From: Rhodopseudomonas pentothenatexigens
GTDB lineage: Bacteria > Pseudomonadota > Alphaproteobacteria > Rhizobiales > Xanthobacteraceae
Assembly (NCBI RefSeq): GCF_900218015.1
Contig: NZ_UFQQ01000028.1
Location: 1-60,778 of the forward strand
DNA length: 60,778 nt
Direction: 5' to 3'
The position numbers were made by a program, and so were the translations under genes. Numbering within the stretch: the first letter of the stretch is position 1; every line of letters starts with the position of its first letter. Shown here one piece after another: positions 1 to 9,035 of the stretch. The notes beneath the pieces are model-generated. The model ran no database searches. It had not been told where the DNA came from and saw only the letters and a program-made list of their open reading frames with translations.

Positions 1-10
1 TGTGAATGTT

Positions 11-73
11 CATCCGGTCCCTCCCTGGATACTGAAGCATCGCAACCTCAGCATCCCCGGTCCGGACCGGATG
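11..73. repeat. Inverted repeat and 14-bp palindrome upstream of rfbC
   Basis: CATCCGGTCC at 11-20 is repeated in inverse orientation as GGACCGGATG at 64-73. Inside the same stretch, 57-70 (CCGGTCCGGACCGG) is a perfect 14-bp palindrome. The two structures share bases and could form alternative hairpins in the rfbC leader, or be a regulator site or an attenuator after an upstream gene. No T-run follows, so it is not an obvious terminator. Confidence 0.45.
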
Positions 74-124
74 GACAACCTAATGAAAGCTCACAGCTAG
101 CGGCACGCCGACAATGGGAAGATC

Positions 125-682
125 ATGCTGACAGTGACCCCGACCGCGATCGACGCGGTGAAGATCATCACGCCGACAGCGTTCGCGGATTCGCGTGGCG
201 TGTTCTGTGAGACCTACAACAGGCAGCGCTTCGTCGACCACGGCATTGCGCTCGACTTCGTCCAGGACAACCAGTCGATCTCCGCCGCCGTCGGCACCAT
301 CCGCGGCCTGCACTTCCAGAGCGCGCCGTTCGCACAGGACAAGCTGGTACGGGTGGCGCGAGGCCGCATCCTCGACGTCGCAGTCGATCTGCGCCGATCG
401 TCGCCGACCTACGGCCGATGGGTCGCGGAGGAGCTGTCCGCCGAGGACGGCAAGCAGCTGCTGGTTCCGGTCGGCTTCGCCCACGGCTTCTGCACGCTCG
501 AGCCCGATACGGTGGTGGCCTACAAGGTGACCAATTACTATTCGCCGCCGAACGATCTCGGGATCGCCTGGAACGATCCCGATCTCGCCGTTCGCTGGCC
601 GGTGACCGCCGATCAAGCGGTGCTGTCCGACAAGGACTTGCTGCTGCCGCCTTTCGCGTCGCTGCCCGGCTATTTCGAGTAA
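125..682 (+). CDS. rfbC: dTDP-4-dehydrorhamnose 3,5-epimerase
   Basis: A 185-residue cupin of normal family length. It epimerises dTDP-4-keto-6-deoxyglucose at C3 and C5, the third step of dTDP-L-rhamnose synthesis in the cytoplasm. GLHFQ (His63, the expected catalytic base), Lys73, GFAHGF near residue 120 and the tyrosine pair in TNYYSPPND (about 138) match the family. The ATG follows GGGAAGATC. It lies four bases before rfbD and starts a tight rfbC-rfbD-rfbA run. The dehydratase gene rfbB is not in the window and may lie just upstream. Confidence 0.95.
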   Translation: MLTVTPTAIDAVKIITPTAFADSRGVFCETYNRQRFVDHGIALDFVQDNQSISAAVGTIRGLHFQSAPFAQDKLVRVARGRILDVAVDLRRSSPTYGRWVAEELSAEDGKQLLVPVGFAHGFCTLEPDTVVAYKVTNYYSPPNDLGIAWNDPDLAVRWPVTADQAVLSDKDLLLPPFASLPGYFE

Positions 683-686
683 CAGG

Positions 687-1586
687 ATGCGAATCGCCGT
701 CACCGGTCGTCACGGCCAGATCGCGCAGGCGCTCAGCGTCCGCGCGGCCGGCTCGACCGAACAGATCCTCCTGCTGGCCCGGCCGGAGATCGACTTGACA
801 CGGCCGGCAGAGCTCGAAGCGACGTTGATCGGACTCGAGCCGGACGCGATCGTCAATGCCGCGGCCTACACGGCCGTCGATCAGGCTGAGACCGAACCAG
901 ACCTCGCCGCCGCGATCAACGCCGAAGGCGCAGCCGCCGTCGCGCGCGCGGCAGCGAAACTGGGTGTGCCGATCGTACAATTGTCGACCGACTACGTGTT
1001 CGATGGCCGCGGCGACCGCCCCTATCGCGAAGACGACCCTACCGGACCGCTCGGCGTCTATGGCGTCAGCAAGCTGGCCGGCGAACGCGCCGTTGCGCAA
1101 GCCGCACCCGATCACGCGATCTTGCGAACCTCCTGGGTCTACAGCCCCTTCGGCAGGAATTTCGTACGCACCATGCTGGCCCTGGCGCGGCAGCGCGACG
1201 AAGTGCGCGTGGTGTGCGACCAGGTCGGCGCGCCGACCAGCGCGCTCGATATCGCCGACGGCGTCATCGGCGTCGTCCACAATCTGCTGGCTGAATCGGC
1301 GAGGTCCGATTTGCGCGGTGTCTTCCATATGACTGCGGCTGGCACGGCCACGTGGGCCGAATTCGCCGAAGCGAGTTTCGCTCTGTCGCGAGCGGCCGGC
1401 GGACCGTCCGCGACGGTGATTCCGATCCCGACGACGGAGTATCCGACCCCCGCCAGGCGGCCGGCGAATTCAAGGCTCGACACCTCGTTGCTCGCCACCG
1501 TTCACGGCATTCGCCTGCCGCACTGGCGGCAATCGCTGCAACCGTGTATCGAGCGGCTGCTTGCGCAGGACGCGGACCGACCATGA
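687..1586 (+). CDS. rfbD: dTDP-4-dehydrorhamnose reductase
   Basis: A 299-residue extended short-chain dehydrogenase that reduces dTDP-4-keto-rhamnose to dTDP-L-rhamnose with NAD(P)H. Visible features are an N-terminal Rossmann start (ITVTGRHGQ-like, residues 3-12), STDYVFDG at 100-107 and the catalytic YGVSK (Tyr125, Lys129). Its stop overlaps the rfbA start in an ATGA arrangement, so the two are translationally coupled. The product supplies L-rhamnose for O-antigen or capsule, in keeping with the following methyltransferase and glycosyltransferase-like genes. Confidence 0.95.
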   Translation: MRIAVTGRHGQIAQALSVRAAGSTEQILLLARPEIDLTRPAELEATLIGLEPDAIVNAAAYTAVDQAETEPDLAAAINAEGAAAVARAAAKLGVPIVQLSTDYVFDGRGDRPYREDDPTGPLGVYGVSKLAGERAVAQAAPDHAILRTSWVYSPFGRNFVRTMLALARQRDEVRVVCDQVGAPTSALDIADGVIGVVHNLLAESARSDLRGVFHMTAAGTATWAEFAEASFALSRAAGGPSATVIPIPTTEYPTPARRPANSRLDTSLLATVHGIRLPHWRQSLQPCIERLLAQDADRP

Positions 1587-2470
1587 TCACCAAGGGTATT
1601 ATTCTCGCCGGCGGCAGCGGCACCCGGCTGCATCCGATGACGGCCGCGGTGTCGAAGCAGCTGATGCCGATCTACGACAAGCCGCTGATCTATTATCCGC
1701 TGACCACGCTGATGATGGCCGGCATCCGCGATATCCTGATTATCTCGACGCCCGCCGACCTGCCGCGGTTCCGGCAGTTACTGGGCGACGGCGCCTGTTG
1801 GGGCATGTCGTTCAGCTATGCCGAACAGCCGAAGCCGGAGGGTCTGGCGCAGGCGTTCATCATCGGCGCCGACTTCGTCGCCGGGCAGCCGTCAGCCTTG
1901 GTGCTCGGCGACAATCTGTTCTACGGCCACGATCTGATCCCGTTACTGCAGAACGCTGCGCAGCATCCGGAGGGCGCCACGGTGTTCGCCTATCAGGTCA
2001 GCGATCCGGAGCGTTATGGCGTCGTCGAATTCGATTCCGATCAGGTCGCGCGCTCGATCGAGGAGAAGCCGGTGCAGCCGCGCTCGAACTGGGCTGTCAC
2101 CGGGCTGTATTTCTATGATCGGGACGTCGTCGAGATTGCAGCGAACCTGAAGCCCTCCGCACGCGGCGAGCTCGAGATCACCGACGTCAATCGCACATAC
2201 TTGGAACGCGGCAAGCTGCGGGTCGAGAAGATGGGCCGGGGGTTCGCTTGGCTCGACACCGGCACGCCCGATAGCCTGCTCGACGCCGGCGAGTTCGTGC
2301 GCGTGCTGGAGAAACGCCAGGGCTTCAAGATCTGCTGCCCCGAGGAGATCGCGTTCCGGTTCGGTTGGATCGACGCGCGCCAGCTCGAACGGCTGGCGCA
2401 GCCGATCGCCAAGGGCGCCTATGGTCGGTATCTGCTGCGGTTGGCGTCAAATCCGGACGGCCTGGCCTGA
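1583..2470 (+). CDS. rfbA: Glucose-1-phosphate thymidylyltransferase
   Basis: A 295-residue nucleotidyltransferase that makes dTDP-glucose from dTTP and glucose-1-phosphate, the first step of dTDP-rhamnose synthesis. The start region has the family signature [11 protein letters not shown], then [15 protein letters not shown], and LGDNLFYG carries the metal-binding Asp. The ATG at 1583 overlaps the rfbD stop by four bases. The frame stays open upstream to 1352, but that part lies inside rfbD and has no homology-like character. Order C-D-A is an ordinary permutation of the rfb set. Confidence 0.95.
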   Translation: MITKGIILAGGSGTRLHPMTAAVSKQLMPIYDKPLIYYPLTTLMMAGIRDILIISTPADLPRFRQLLGDGACWGMSFSYAEQPKPEGLAQAFIIGADFVAGQPSALVLGDNLFYGHDLIPLLQNAAQHPEGATVFAYQVSDPERYGVVEFDSDQVARSIEEKPVQPRSNWAVTGLYFYDRDVVEIAANLKPSARGELEITDVNRTYLERGKLRVEKMGRGFAWLDTGTPDSLLDAGEFVRVLEKRQGFKICCPEEIAFRFGWIDARQLERLAQPIAKGAYGRYLLRLASNPDGLA

Positions 2471-2544
2471 AACCGCCGCCGGGCTTGCCTGATCCGGTAG
2501 AAGCTGCTGATTACGGGGCTCATCGTTTTACGAGGACGCACGTT

Positions 2545-3282
2545 TTGTCTGCCCTGCTCGATCGTCTGCGCGCCCGGCTGCGCCGCCTGCTGCGGGCGCC
2601 CACGGTGCCGTTCGACGGCTTCACGCTGGTCGGCTACCGCGCCGACGTGCCGAAAGGCATGATCCACGCCCTGCTGGCCGGCGACTATGAAGGCCCCGAG
2701 CGCAACGCCATCAAGGCGGTGGTGCGGCCCGGCGACCGCGTGGTCGATATCGGCGCCTGCATGGGGGTGGTGTCGCTGACCGCGGCGCGGGTCGCCGGCG
2801 CGGACAACGTCGTGGCGTTCGAGCCGAACCCGGCGGCGGCCGCGGTCGCTGCCGACAATTTCGCCCTCAACCGGCTGCCGGTGCGGCTGGAGCGCGCCGC
2901 AGTCGGCGCGCAGGCAGGCACCGCAACGCTGGCGATCGGCGACGGCAGCTGGCTCGGTGCATCGATCGGCGGCAACTATCAGACCACCGTCGAGGTCCCG
3001 GTCCGGGCGATCGCCGAAGTGATCGCCGCCTATCAGCCGACCGTGCTGGTGCTCGACGCCGAGGGCATGGAGACCGACATCCTGCCGGCCTGCCCGATGC
3101 AGCGGCTGCGCGCGGTGGTGGCCGAATTTCATCTTGCCGGGGTCGATCCGGCCGTCATCGATGGCTTGCGGCATCATCTCGGCGCGCAGGGCTTCGCGCG
3201 CGACACCGCGCTGAGCACCTCCGGCACGATGGTCTGCACCGAAGTCTGGACCCGCATACCGGCTGCGGCCGCCACCGCCTGA
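2545..3282 (+). CDS. FkbM-family SAM-dependent methyltransferase
   Basis: About 245 residues. VVDIGACMGVVSL is SAM motif I, VAFEPNP is motif II, and VLVLDAEGMETDIL near the C-terminus is the FkbM-type Asp/Glu loop. Such enzymes usually O-methylate sugars of surface glycans, which fits the rhamnose genes just upstream. The frame is open back to 2365 inside rfbA. I place the start at TTG 2545 because it follows GAGGAC at a workable distance and clears rfbA. The target sugar cannot be read from sequence. Confidence 0.8.
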   Translation: MSALLDRLRARLRRLLRAPTVPFDGFTLVGYRADVPKGMIHALLAGDYEGPERNAIKAVVRPGDRVVDIGACMGVVSLTAARVAGADNVVAFEPNPAAAAVAADNFALNRLPVRLERAAVGAQAGTATLAIGDGSWLGASIGGNYQTTVEVPVRAIAEVIAAYQPTVLVLDAEGMETDILPACPMQRLRAVVAEFHLAGVDPAVIDGLRHHLGAQGFARDTALSTSGTMVCTEVWTRIPAAAATA

Positions 3283-3296
3283 AGCGAGACTGCGCC

Positions 3297-4187
3297 GTGC
3301 CGAAGAAACTCTCCGACTACACCTTCGCCGACTGGAAGCGGCTGCGGCCGCTGTCGCAGGGGCTGAAGACCGCGCGCTACAACCGGATCGACCGCCGCTA
3401 TCGCCGGCAGTCCGCCAAGGTCGGCGATCCGGCCGCGGTGGCGCGGATGATCACCGGCCGGCGCGCGCTGTTCACGGTGGCATATCAGGATCCGCAGGCA
3501 ATCGACTTGCAGGCGCCGCTGATCCGGCTGTTCGTGCCGGGTGCGCTGTACATCGTGGTCGACAATTCGCCCGACGACGACCGCGCCGCCGAGATCCAAC
3601 GGGTCGCTGCGGCGCACGGGGTGCCTTACTTACGCGCGCCGGAGAATCCGTGGCAGAAGAGCAGCCGCTCGCACGGCATCGTGCTGAACTGGATCTGGCA
3701 CAACATCATCCGGCCAGGGGCGCCGGAGATGTTCGGTCTGCTCGATCACGATCTGTTTCCGACCGCGCCGGACGATCCGTTCGCGCCGCTCGCCACTCAG
3801 GACGTCTACGGTTACGTCCGCACCACCGAGCCGCCGAGCGAGCGCTGGTTCCTGTGGGCCGGCTTCACCATGATGCGGTTCGCCGCCGTGCGCGACCTGC
3901 CGCTCGACTTCGGCCAGGACTGGTTCCTTGGCCTCGATACCGGCGGCGGCAACTGGGGGCCACTTTACAGCAAGCTCGACCTCGCCAGACTGCAGCAGTC
4001 TCCGTCGCGCTTCGTGCCGTACCGGGAAGGTCTCGCCACCTATGACGGGCCGTTTCAGTGGTGCGGCAGCTGGCTGCACGAAGTCGGCCAGATGGGCGAG
4101 CCGGAAATCATGCGCGACAAGCGCCGGGTGGTGATGGAGCTGCTGGCGCCGCACCTCGCCGTCGCCGGGAAACCGCCGGTCGGCTGA
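3297..4187 (+). CDS. Glycosyltransferase-like protein of unknown specificity
   Basis: A 296-residue soluble protein with no signal peptide or membrane segment. It has the layout of a GT-A fold: an alpha/beta start with LFTVAYQDPQ and YIVVDNSPDDD near residues 58-95, then a DxD-like LLDHDLFP at 148-155 that could bind metal and nucleotide-sugar. It follows the FkbM gene by 14 bases in what looks like a polysaccharide operon. The family call rests on the DxD-like motif and the context only. It could equally be a conserved hypothetical with a GT-like core. Confidence 0.6.
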   Translation: MPKKLSDYTFADWKRLRPLSQGLKTARYNRIDRRYRRQSAKVGDPAAVARMITGRRALFTVAYQDPQAIDLQAPLIRLFVPGALYIVVDNSPDDDRAAEIQRVAAAHGVPYLRAPENPWQKSSRSHGIVLNWIWHNIIRPGAPEMFGLLDHDLFPTAPDDPFAPLATQDVYGYVRTTEPPSERWFLWAGFTMMRFAAVRDLPLDFGQDWFLGLDTGGGNWGPLYSKLDLARLQQSPSRFVPYREGLATYDGPFQWCGSWLHEVGQMGEPEIMRDKRRVVMELLAPHLAVAGKPPVG

Positions 4188-4291
4188 TCCGGGTCAAGGC
4201 GCCCAGCGCCGCGCCGGCCGAAGCTACCACCGCCCCGGCATCGGGCCGGGCGGCCACGAGCGGCGGCCGGAGGTCAGATGCGAGCGACTGG

Positions 4292-6571
4292 ATGAATGAA
4301 GCCGACAGTGGCGGTATCGTCACCGCCAGGAATGTCGACCTGTCGAGCTGCGACCGCGAGCTGGTGCAATATCCGGAGGCGATCCAGCCGCACGGCGCGA
4401 TGCTCACCGTCGACGAGCAGTCCGACCGCGTGCTGCACGCCAGCGCCAACTGCGCGGCGTTCATCGGCAAACCGCCGGAGGCGGTGATCGGCGCCCCGAT
4501 CGCCGCGGTGCTCGGGTCCGGGTGGCGCGAGCTGATCGGCTCGCTGCGCCGGATGCCGCTCGACAGCGGTCCCGTCAACATCGCCCGGGAGTCCTTCCTC
4601 GGCTCGGACCAGGGCTGGCATCTGTTCGCCCATCGCTGCGGCGGCCTGATCATTCTGGAATTCGAGAACGCCGAACCGGAAGCGGCCGGCGCCACCTCGA
4701 ATCTGTATTCGGCAGTTCGCGCCGATCTCGCGGCGCTACAGGCGACCGAAGGCGTGCAGGCGTTCTTCGATCTTGCCGTCGAGCGGATCCGCGCGTTCAC
4801 CGGTTACGACCGGGTGATGGCCTATCGCTTCGCCGAGGACGGCAGCGGCCAGGTGATCGCCGAAGCCAGGCGCGAGGATCTCGAACCGTATCTCGGGCTG
4901 CATTATCCGGCGAGCGACATTCCGGCGCCGGCGCGGCGACTGTTCGCGCTGAGCTGGGTGCGGCACCTGCCGGATGTCGGCTACACGCCGGTGCCGCTGC
5001 TGGCGGCGAAGTCGCCGCTGGTGACCGGACCGGTCGACATGAGCTTCGCGAGCTTGCGCAGCGTCTCGGTGATGTACACCGGGTACCTCAAGAACATGGG
5101 CGTGCAGTCGACGCTGGTGATGCCGCTGGTGAAGGAAGGCCGGCTGTGGGGCCTGATCTCGGCGATGCATCATGCCGCTCCCCGCCACATCTCGCACCAG
5201 ATGCGGATGGCGGCGGAATTTCTCGCCCATACATTGTCGCTGCTGATGTCGGCGAAGGAAGACGCCGAGCAGTTCGAACGAATCAGCGCCAGGAAGGCGT
5301 CCGCAGAGGCGCTCACGCGCCTGCTCGACAGCGAGGCCGACATCGGCGCGGCGCTCCGCTCCGCCGGCGCACTCGACCTGCTGAGCACGCTGATCGACGC
5401 CGGTGGCGTGGTCGTGCAGACCGGCGGCGAAGCAGCCACGCGTGGCGAGGCGCCGGCGGCCGCGCCGCTGCGCGAGCTGACGAACTGGCTGCTCGAACGC
5501 GCCGGGCCGGTGTTCGCCACCGACCGGCTGCCGACGCACGATCCCGCCGCGCAAGCCATCGCCAGCCAGGCCAGCGGCGTGCTGGCGGTACGGCCGATGC
5601 CCGATCAGCCGATCCTGATCGCCTGGCTGCGGCCGGAGCAGATCGAGGACGTGCAATGGGCCGGCGACCCGCACAAGCCGGTCGAAATCAGCGATGCCGA
5701 CGGCATGCAGCGGCTGCGGCCGCGCAACTCCTTCGCACTGTGGAAGGAGAGCGTGCAGGGCCGCGCGGTGCCGTGGCGCGACGACGAGAAGGACGCCGCC
5801 ACCCGGCTGGCCGCCGCCATCGCCGAGATCGCCGCCGCCCGCAAGGGACGCATCGAGCGGATCAACCGGGCGCTGGAAGCGTCGCATTCGGAGCTGAGCC
5901 GCTACACCGACGTCGCCTCCGCCGAGCTGAAGGAGCACCTGCGCGGCATCCATCATCTCACCACCTCGCTGCGCCGCCGCCACGGCGAAGTGCTCGACGA
6001 GGAGGGCCGGCAGCAGGTCGCCACCATCCTGAAGCTGACGCAGCGGATGGACGCGCTGGTCGATGCGCTGCTCGACCGCAGCCGGGGCGGCAGCGACTCA
6101 GCCGCCGAGACGGTCGACCTCGACGCGGTGGTGGACGACGCGCTGGCGCCGTTCGCGCGCCGGATCGCCGAGGACCGCATCGAGGTGCGCCGGCCGATGC
6201 GGCTCGGAACGGTCCACGGTCATCGCGAATGGATCGGCGAGGTGTTCGCCAATCTGATCGGCAACGCGATCAAGTACAACGACAAGCCGGAGCGCTGGAT
6301 CGAAATCGGCGTCGAAGACGGCACGCCGCCGCGCTACTATGTGCGGGACAACGGCATCGGCATCGCCGAGACCGATCAGCAACTGGTCTTCCAGATGTTC
6401 CATCGCGTCGACCAACCGGAGCAGAAAGCCGAAGGCGCCGGCGTCGGTCTGGCGATGACGCGCCGGATCGTGGCGCATCACGGCGGCCGGATCTGGGTGC
6501 AATCCCGCCTCGGCGAAGGCGCGACGTTCTACTTCACGCTCGCGCCCGATGGGGAACGGCGCGATGCGTAG
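4292..6571 (+). CDS. Bacteriophytochrome with degenerate histidine kinase module
   Basis: A 759-residue PAS-GAF-PHY-HisKA-HATPase photoreceptor. Cys20 in SSCDREL sits where bacteriophytochromes bind biliverdin, YPASDIP is at 205-211 (Asp209), and the PHY tongue motif PRNSF is at 477-481. Two conserved features are lost. The pocket histidine after LRSVSP (DrBphP His260) is Tyr262 in LRSVSVMYTGYL. The phospho-acceptor H box reads ASAELKEHLR, so Ala544 replaces His and His549 replaces Pro. The ATP lid looks intact (N654, DNGIGI 686-691, GAGVGLAM). Signalling by classical autophosphorylation is therefore unlikely. ATG 4292 is the only in-frame ATG past the previous gene. The downstream channel gene overlaps the 3' end. 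Confidence 0.93.
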   Translation: MNEADSGGIVTARNVDLSSCDRELVQYPEAIQPHGAMLTVDEQSDRVLHASANCAAFIGKPPEAVIGAPIAAVLGSGWRELIGSLRRMPLDSGPVNIARESFLGSDQGWHLFAHRCGGLIILEFENAEPEAAGATSNLYSAVRADLAALQATEGVQAFFDLAVERIRAFTGYDRVMAYRFAEDGSGQVIAEARREDLEPYLGLHYPASDIPAPARRLFALSWVRHLPDVGYTPVPLLAAKSPLVTGPVDMSFASLRSVSVMYTGYLKNMGVQSTLVMPLVKEGRLWGLISAMHHAAPRHISHQMRMAAEFLAHTLSLLMSAKEDAEQFERISARKASAEALTRLLDSEADIGAALRSAGALDLLSTLIDAGGVVVQTGGEAATRGEAPAAAPLRELTNWLLERAGPVFATDRLPTHDPAAQAIASQASGVLAVRPMPDQPILIAWLRPEQIEDVQWAGDPHKPVEISDADGMQRLRPRNSFALWKESVQGRAVPWRDDEKDAATRLAAAIAEIAAARKGRIERINRALEASHSELSRYTDVASAELKEHLRGIHHLTTSLRRRHGEVLDEEGRQQVATILKLTQRMDALVDALLDRSRGGSDSAAETVDLDAVVDDALAPFARRIAEDRIEVRRPMRLGTVHGHREWIGEVFANLIGNAIKYNDKPERWIEIGVEDGTPPRYYVRDNGIGIAETDQQLVFQMFHRVDQPEQKAEGAGVGLAMTRRIVAHHGGRIWVQSRLGEGATFYFTLAPDGERRDA

Positions 6572-8204
6572 CATCGTCCGCCTCGGGCTCTCCCGGCTGC
6601 GGCCGCCGCTGATCCTGCTGGCGCTCGTCTTCGCGGTGTCGACGCTCGGGCTGATGCTGATCCCGGGGGTCGATGCTCAAGGTCACCCGTGGCGGATGAC
6701 GCTGTTCGACGCTTTCTATTTCGTCACCTACACGGCGACCACGATCGGCTTCGGCGAACTGCCGCATCCGTTCACCGACCAGCAGCGCGGCTTCGTCACC
6801 GTCATCATCTATCTGTCGGTGATCGGCTGGGCGTGGCTGCTCGGCTCGCTGCTCAGCCTGGTTCAGGAAAAGGCGTTTCAGCAGGCGCTGGTCGACCGCC
6901 GGTTTCGCCGCGCTGTCGCCGGGCTGGATCAGCCGTTCTATCTGGTGTGCGGTCTCGGCGACACCGGCATGACGGTGGTGCACGCGCTGCGCCAGCTCGG
7001 CTGCCGGCTGATCGCGATCGACAAGGACGAGCGCGCCGTGCAGCAGCTCGAAATCGAGGGGCTGAACGGCAAAGCGCCGGCGCTGATCGCCGATGCCCGC
7101 TCGCCGGAGACGCTGACGGCCGCCGGCCTGATGAAGGCAGAATGCAAAGGCGTGCTGACGCTGTGCAACGACGATGAGGTCAATCTCGCCGTCGCGATCG
7201 CCGCCTCGATCCTGCGCCCCGGGCTGACGGTGATCGGCCGTGCCGATTCGCAAGCGACCGCCGCGTCGATGAGTTCGCTCGGCACGCACCGGGTGATCAA
7301 TCCGTTTCGCGAATTCGCCGAACACCTGACGCTGGCGATGCGGGCGCCGGACGTCTACCGGCTGACCGCCTGGCTGACCAGCTCGCCCGGCGCCAATCTG
7401 TTTCCGAGCGCGCCGGCGCGGATGCCGGCGGCTCCCGGCCATTGGATCGTGTGCGGCTACGGCCGGTTCGGTCGCGAGGTGGTGGCCGCCGTGCAGCGCG
7501 GCGGCTTCACCGCGGCGGTGATCGACCCGGTCGGCTCACGGACCGAAGGCCATCACGCCGTGCACGGCCGCGGGGCCGACATCGCGGCGTTGCGCGAGGC
7601 CGGCATCGCGCAGGCATCCGGCATCGTCGCCGGCACCGACGACGATGCCGAGAATCTGGCGATCGCGATCGCGGCGCGGCGGCTGAAGCCCGACATCTTC
7701 CTGATCGCCCGACAGAACCTGCGGGCCAGCCACATGCTGTTCGCCAAGCTCGGCGCCGACATCACCATGGTGCCGAGCGAGATCATCGCCCATCAATGTC
7801 TGGCCGCGTTGCGAACGCCGCTGCTCGCGGATTTTCTCGACGCCGCGCGCCGCAGCGACGAGTTCTGGGCGTTCACGCTGTCGGAGCGGCTGCGCGCCGC
7901 ACTCGGCAACGACACCCCGCAGTTCTGGAGCGCCGTGCTCGACGCCGAGAACGCGCCGAAGCTGATCGGAGCCGATGGCGCGCTGAAACAGCCGTTGAGC
8001 GTGGCCGAGCTCTGCGTCGATCCGGAGCACCAGGACGCCGCACACCCGCTGCGGCGGCGTGCGATCGTGCTGCGGTTGATCCGAGGCGGCAGCACGATCG
8101 AGACGCCCGCAGACGACGTCGTGCTGCAGCCGGGCGATACGCTGCTGTGCGTCGGCTCCGCTGCCGCCCGTGCAACACAGCAGCGGCGGCTCGGAGGCCG
8201 CTGA
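6564..8204 (+). CDS. Two-TM potassium channel with tandem RCK (TrkA-N) domains
   Basis: About 546 residues. Two membrane helices (about 9-30 and 76-98) flank a pore loop with the filter TIGFGE at 60-65, a variant of TVGYGD. Two Rossmann-type RCK domains follow, starting at YLVCGLGDTGM and WIVCGYGRFGREV, and the C-terminus looks TrkA-C-like (LQPGDTLLCVG). It should form a tetrameric inner-membrane K+ channel gated by nucleotide or ion binding to the RCK ring. ATG 6564 is preferred because GGGGAACG precedes it; ATG 6549 is possible. It overlaps the phytochrome gene by eight bases, so the two are probably co-translated. Confidence 0.88.
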   Translation: MRSIVRLGLSRLRPPLILLALVFAVSTLGLMLIPGVDAQGHPWRMTLFDAFYFVTYTATTIGFGELPHPFTDQQRGFVTVIIYLSVIGWAWLLGSLLSLVQEKAFQQALVDRRFRRAVAGLDQPFYLVCGLGDTGMTVVHALRQLGCRLIAIDKDERAVQQLEIEGLNGKAPALIADARSPETLTAAGLMKAECKGVLTLCNDDEVNLAVAIAASILRPGLTVIGRADSQATAASMSSLGTHRVINPFREFAEHLTLAMRAPDVYRLTAWLTSSPGANLFPSAPARMPAAPGHWIVCGYGRFGREVVAAVQRGGFTAAVIDPVGSRTEGHHAVHGRGADIAALREAGIAQASGIVAGTDDDAENLAIAIAARRLKPDIFLIARQNLRASHMLFAKLGADITMVPSEIIAHQCLAALRTPLLADFLDAARRSDEFWAFTLSERLRAALGNDTPQFWSAVLDAENAPKLIGADGALKQPLSVAELCVDPEHQDAAHPLRRRAIVLRLIRGGSTIETPADDVVLQPGDTLLCVGSAAARATQQRRLGGR

Positions 8205-8210
8205 GGCGAG

Positions 8211-9035
8211 TCAGAACGAGACGCGATGCAGCGCGACGCTGTCGTGCAGCGAGAACAGCGGCCCGTCATACATGAACGAGCACTGGTGGATCACGATGCG
8301 GTCGACCTCGACGCTGACATGGGCGTAGTCCGGCGGCTCGTGCGAGCCGGGAATGTGGCCCTCGGCCACCAGATCGAACGCGACCTGATGCGCCAGCCCG
8401 CGCTGGATATGATACGGGATGCCGCGCCACACCCCGGAAATCGGCCGGTGCAGATGACCCATGAACAGATAGTCGGGCTTCCGGGTGCGGGCGATCACCT
8501 CCCACTCGGCGTCCGGATTGGCGAGCCGGATGGTGTCCATATAGCGCAGCCCGGTGTCGAACGGCGGGTGATGCTGGAACAACAGCAACGGTCGGTCGGC
8601 CGGCGCTTCGGCGAGGGCACGTTCGAGGAACGCCAGCCGGGCGTCGCATAGCAGGCCTTCGTGGTTCGGCGCGGCTTCGTTCAGCGTGTCCAGCGTGACG
8701 ATCGTCGCCGCCTCGAACACCTGCATGGCCTGCACGAAACCGCTCGCATCGCGCGGCACGCCGGGGAAGAACTTGGCGAAGGCGTCGCGCTTGTCGTGAT
8801 TGCCCATCATCAGGATGGTCGGCGCCCGCAATCCCGCCAACACCGAAGCGAGATTGTCGTAAGCAGGTTCTTCGCCCCAATGCGCCAGATCGCCGGTGAC
8901 GATCACGAAGGCGATGTCGGGATGCTCGCGGTTGATCCGCGCCACCGCGGCGGCGAGCCGCTCGGCCGGATCGAGCCCGTAGATGCGGCGACCGCGGGCG
9001 ACGAAATGCGTATCGGTGAGAACGACGAACTTCAT
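8211..9035 (-). CDS. Calcineurin-like phosphodiesterase (class III, GpdQ/CpdA-like), distal copy
   Basis: A 274-residue cytoplasmic metallophosphoesterase. All five dimetal blocks are visible: TDTHF, GDLAHWG, GNHD, HHPP and GHLHRP. The layout and spacing fit the class III cyclic-nucleotide/glycerophosphodiester phosphodiesterases. Its start overlaps the stop of the second phosphodiesterase by four bases (ATGA), placing it last in the importer operon. It shares little beyond the motifs with that neighbour, so the two probably act on different substrates or successive bonds. It ends seven bases from the convergent channel gene. Confidence 0.85.
   Translation of the reverse strand: MKFVVLTDTHFVARGRRIYGLDPAERLAAAVARINREHPDIAFVIVTGDLAHWGEEPAYDNLASVLAGLRAPTILMMGNHDKRDAFAKFFPGVPRDASGFVQAMQVFEAATIVTLDTLNEAAPNHEGLLCDARLAFLERALAEAPADRPLLLFQHHPPFDTGLRYMDTIRLANPDAEWEVIARTRKPDYLFMGHLHRPISGVWRGIPYHIQRGLAHQVAFDLVAEGHIPGSHEPPDYAHVSVEVDRIVIHQCSFMYDGPLFSLHDSVALHRVSF

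Noticed and set aside
4522-6612. 696-codon frame inside the phytochrome gene
   Set aside because: Arg/Gly/Ala-rich frame offset from a gene with PAS-GAF-PHY motifs.
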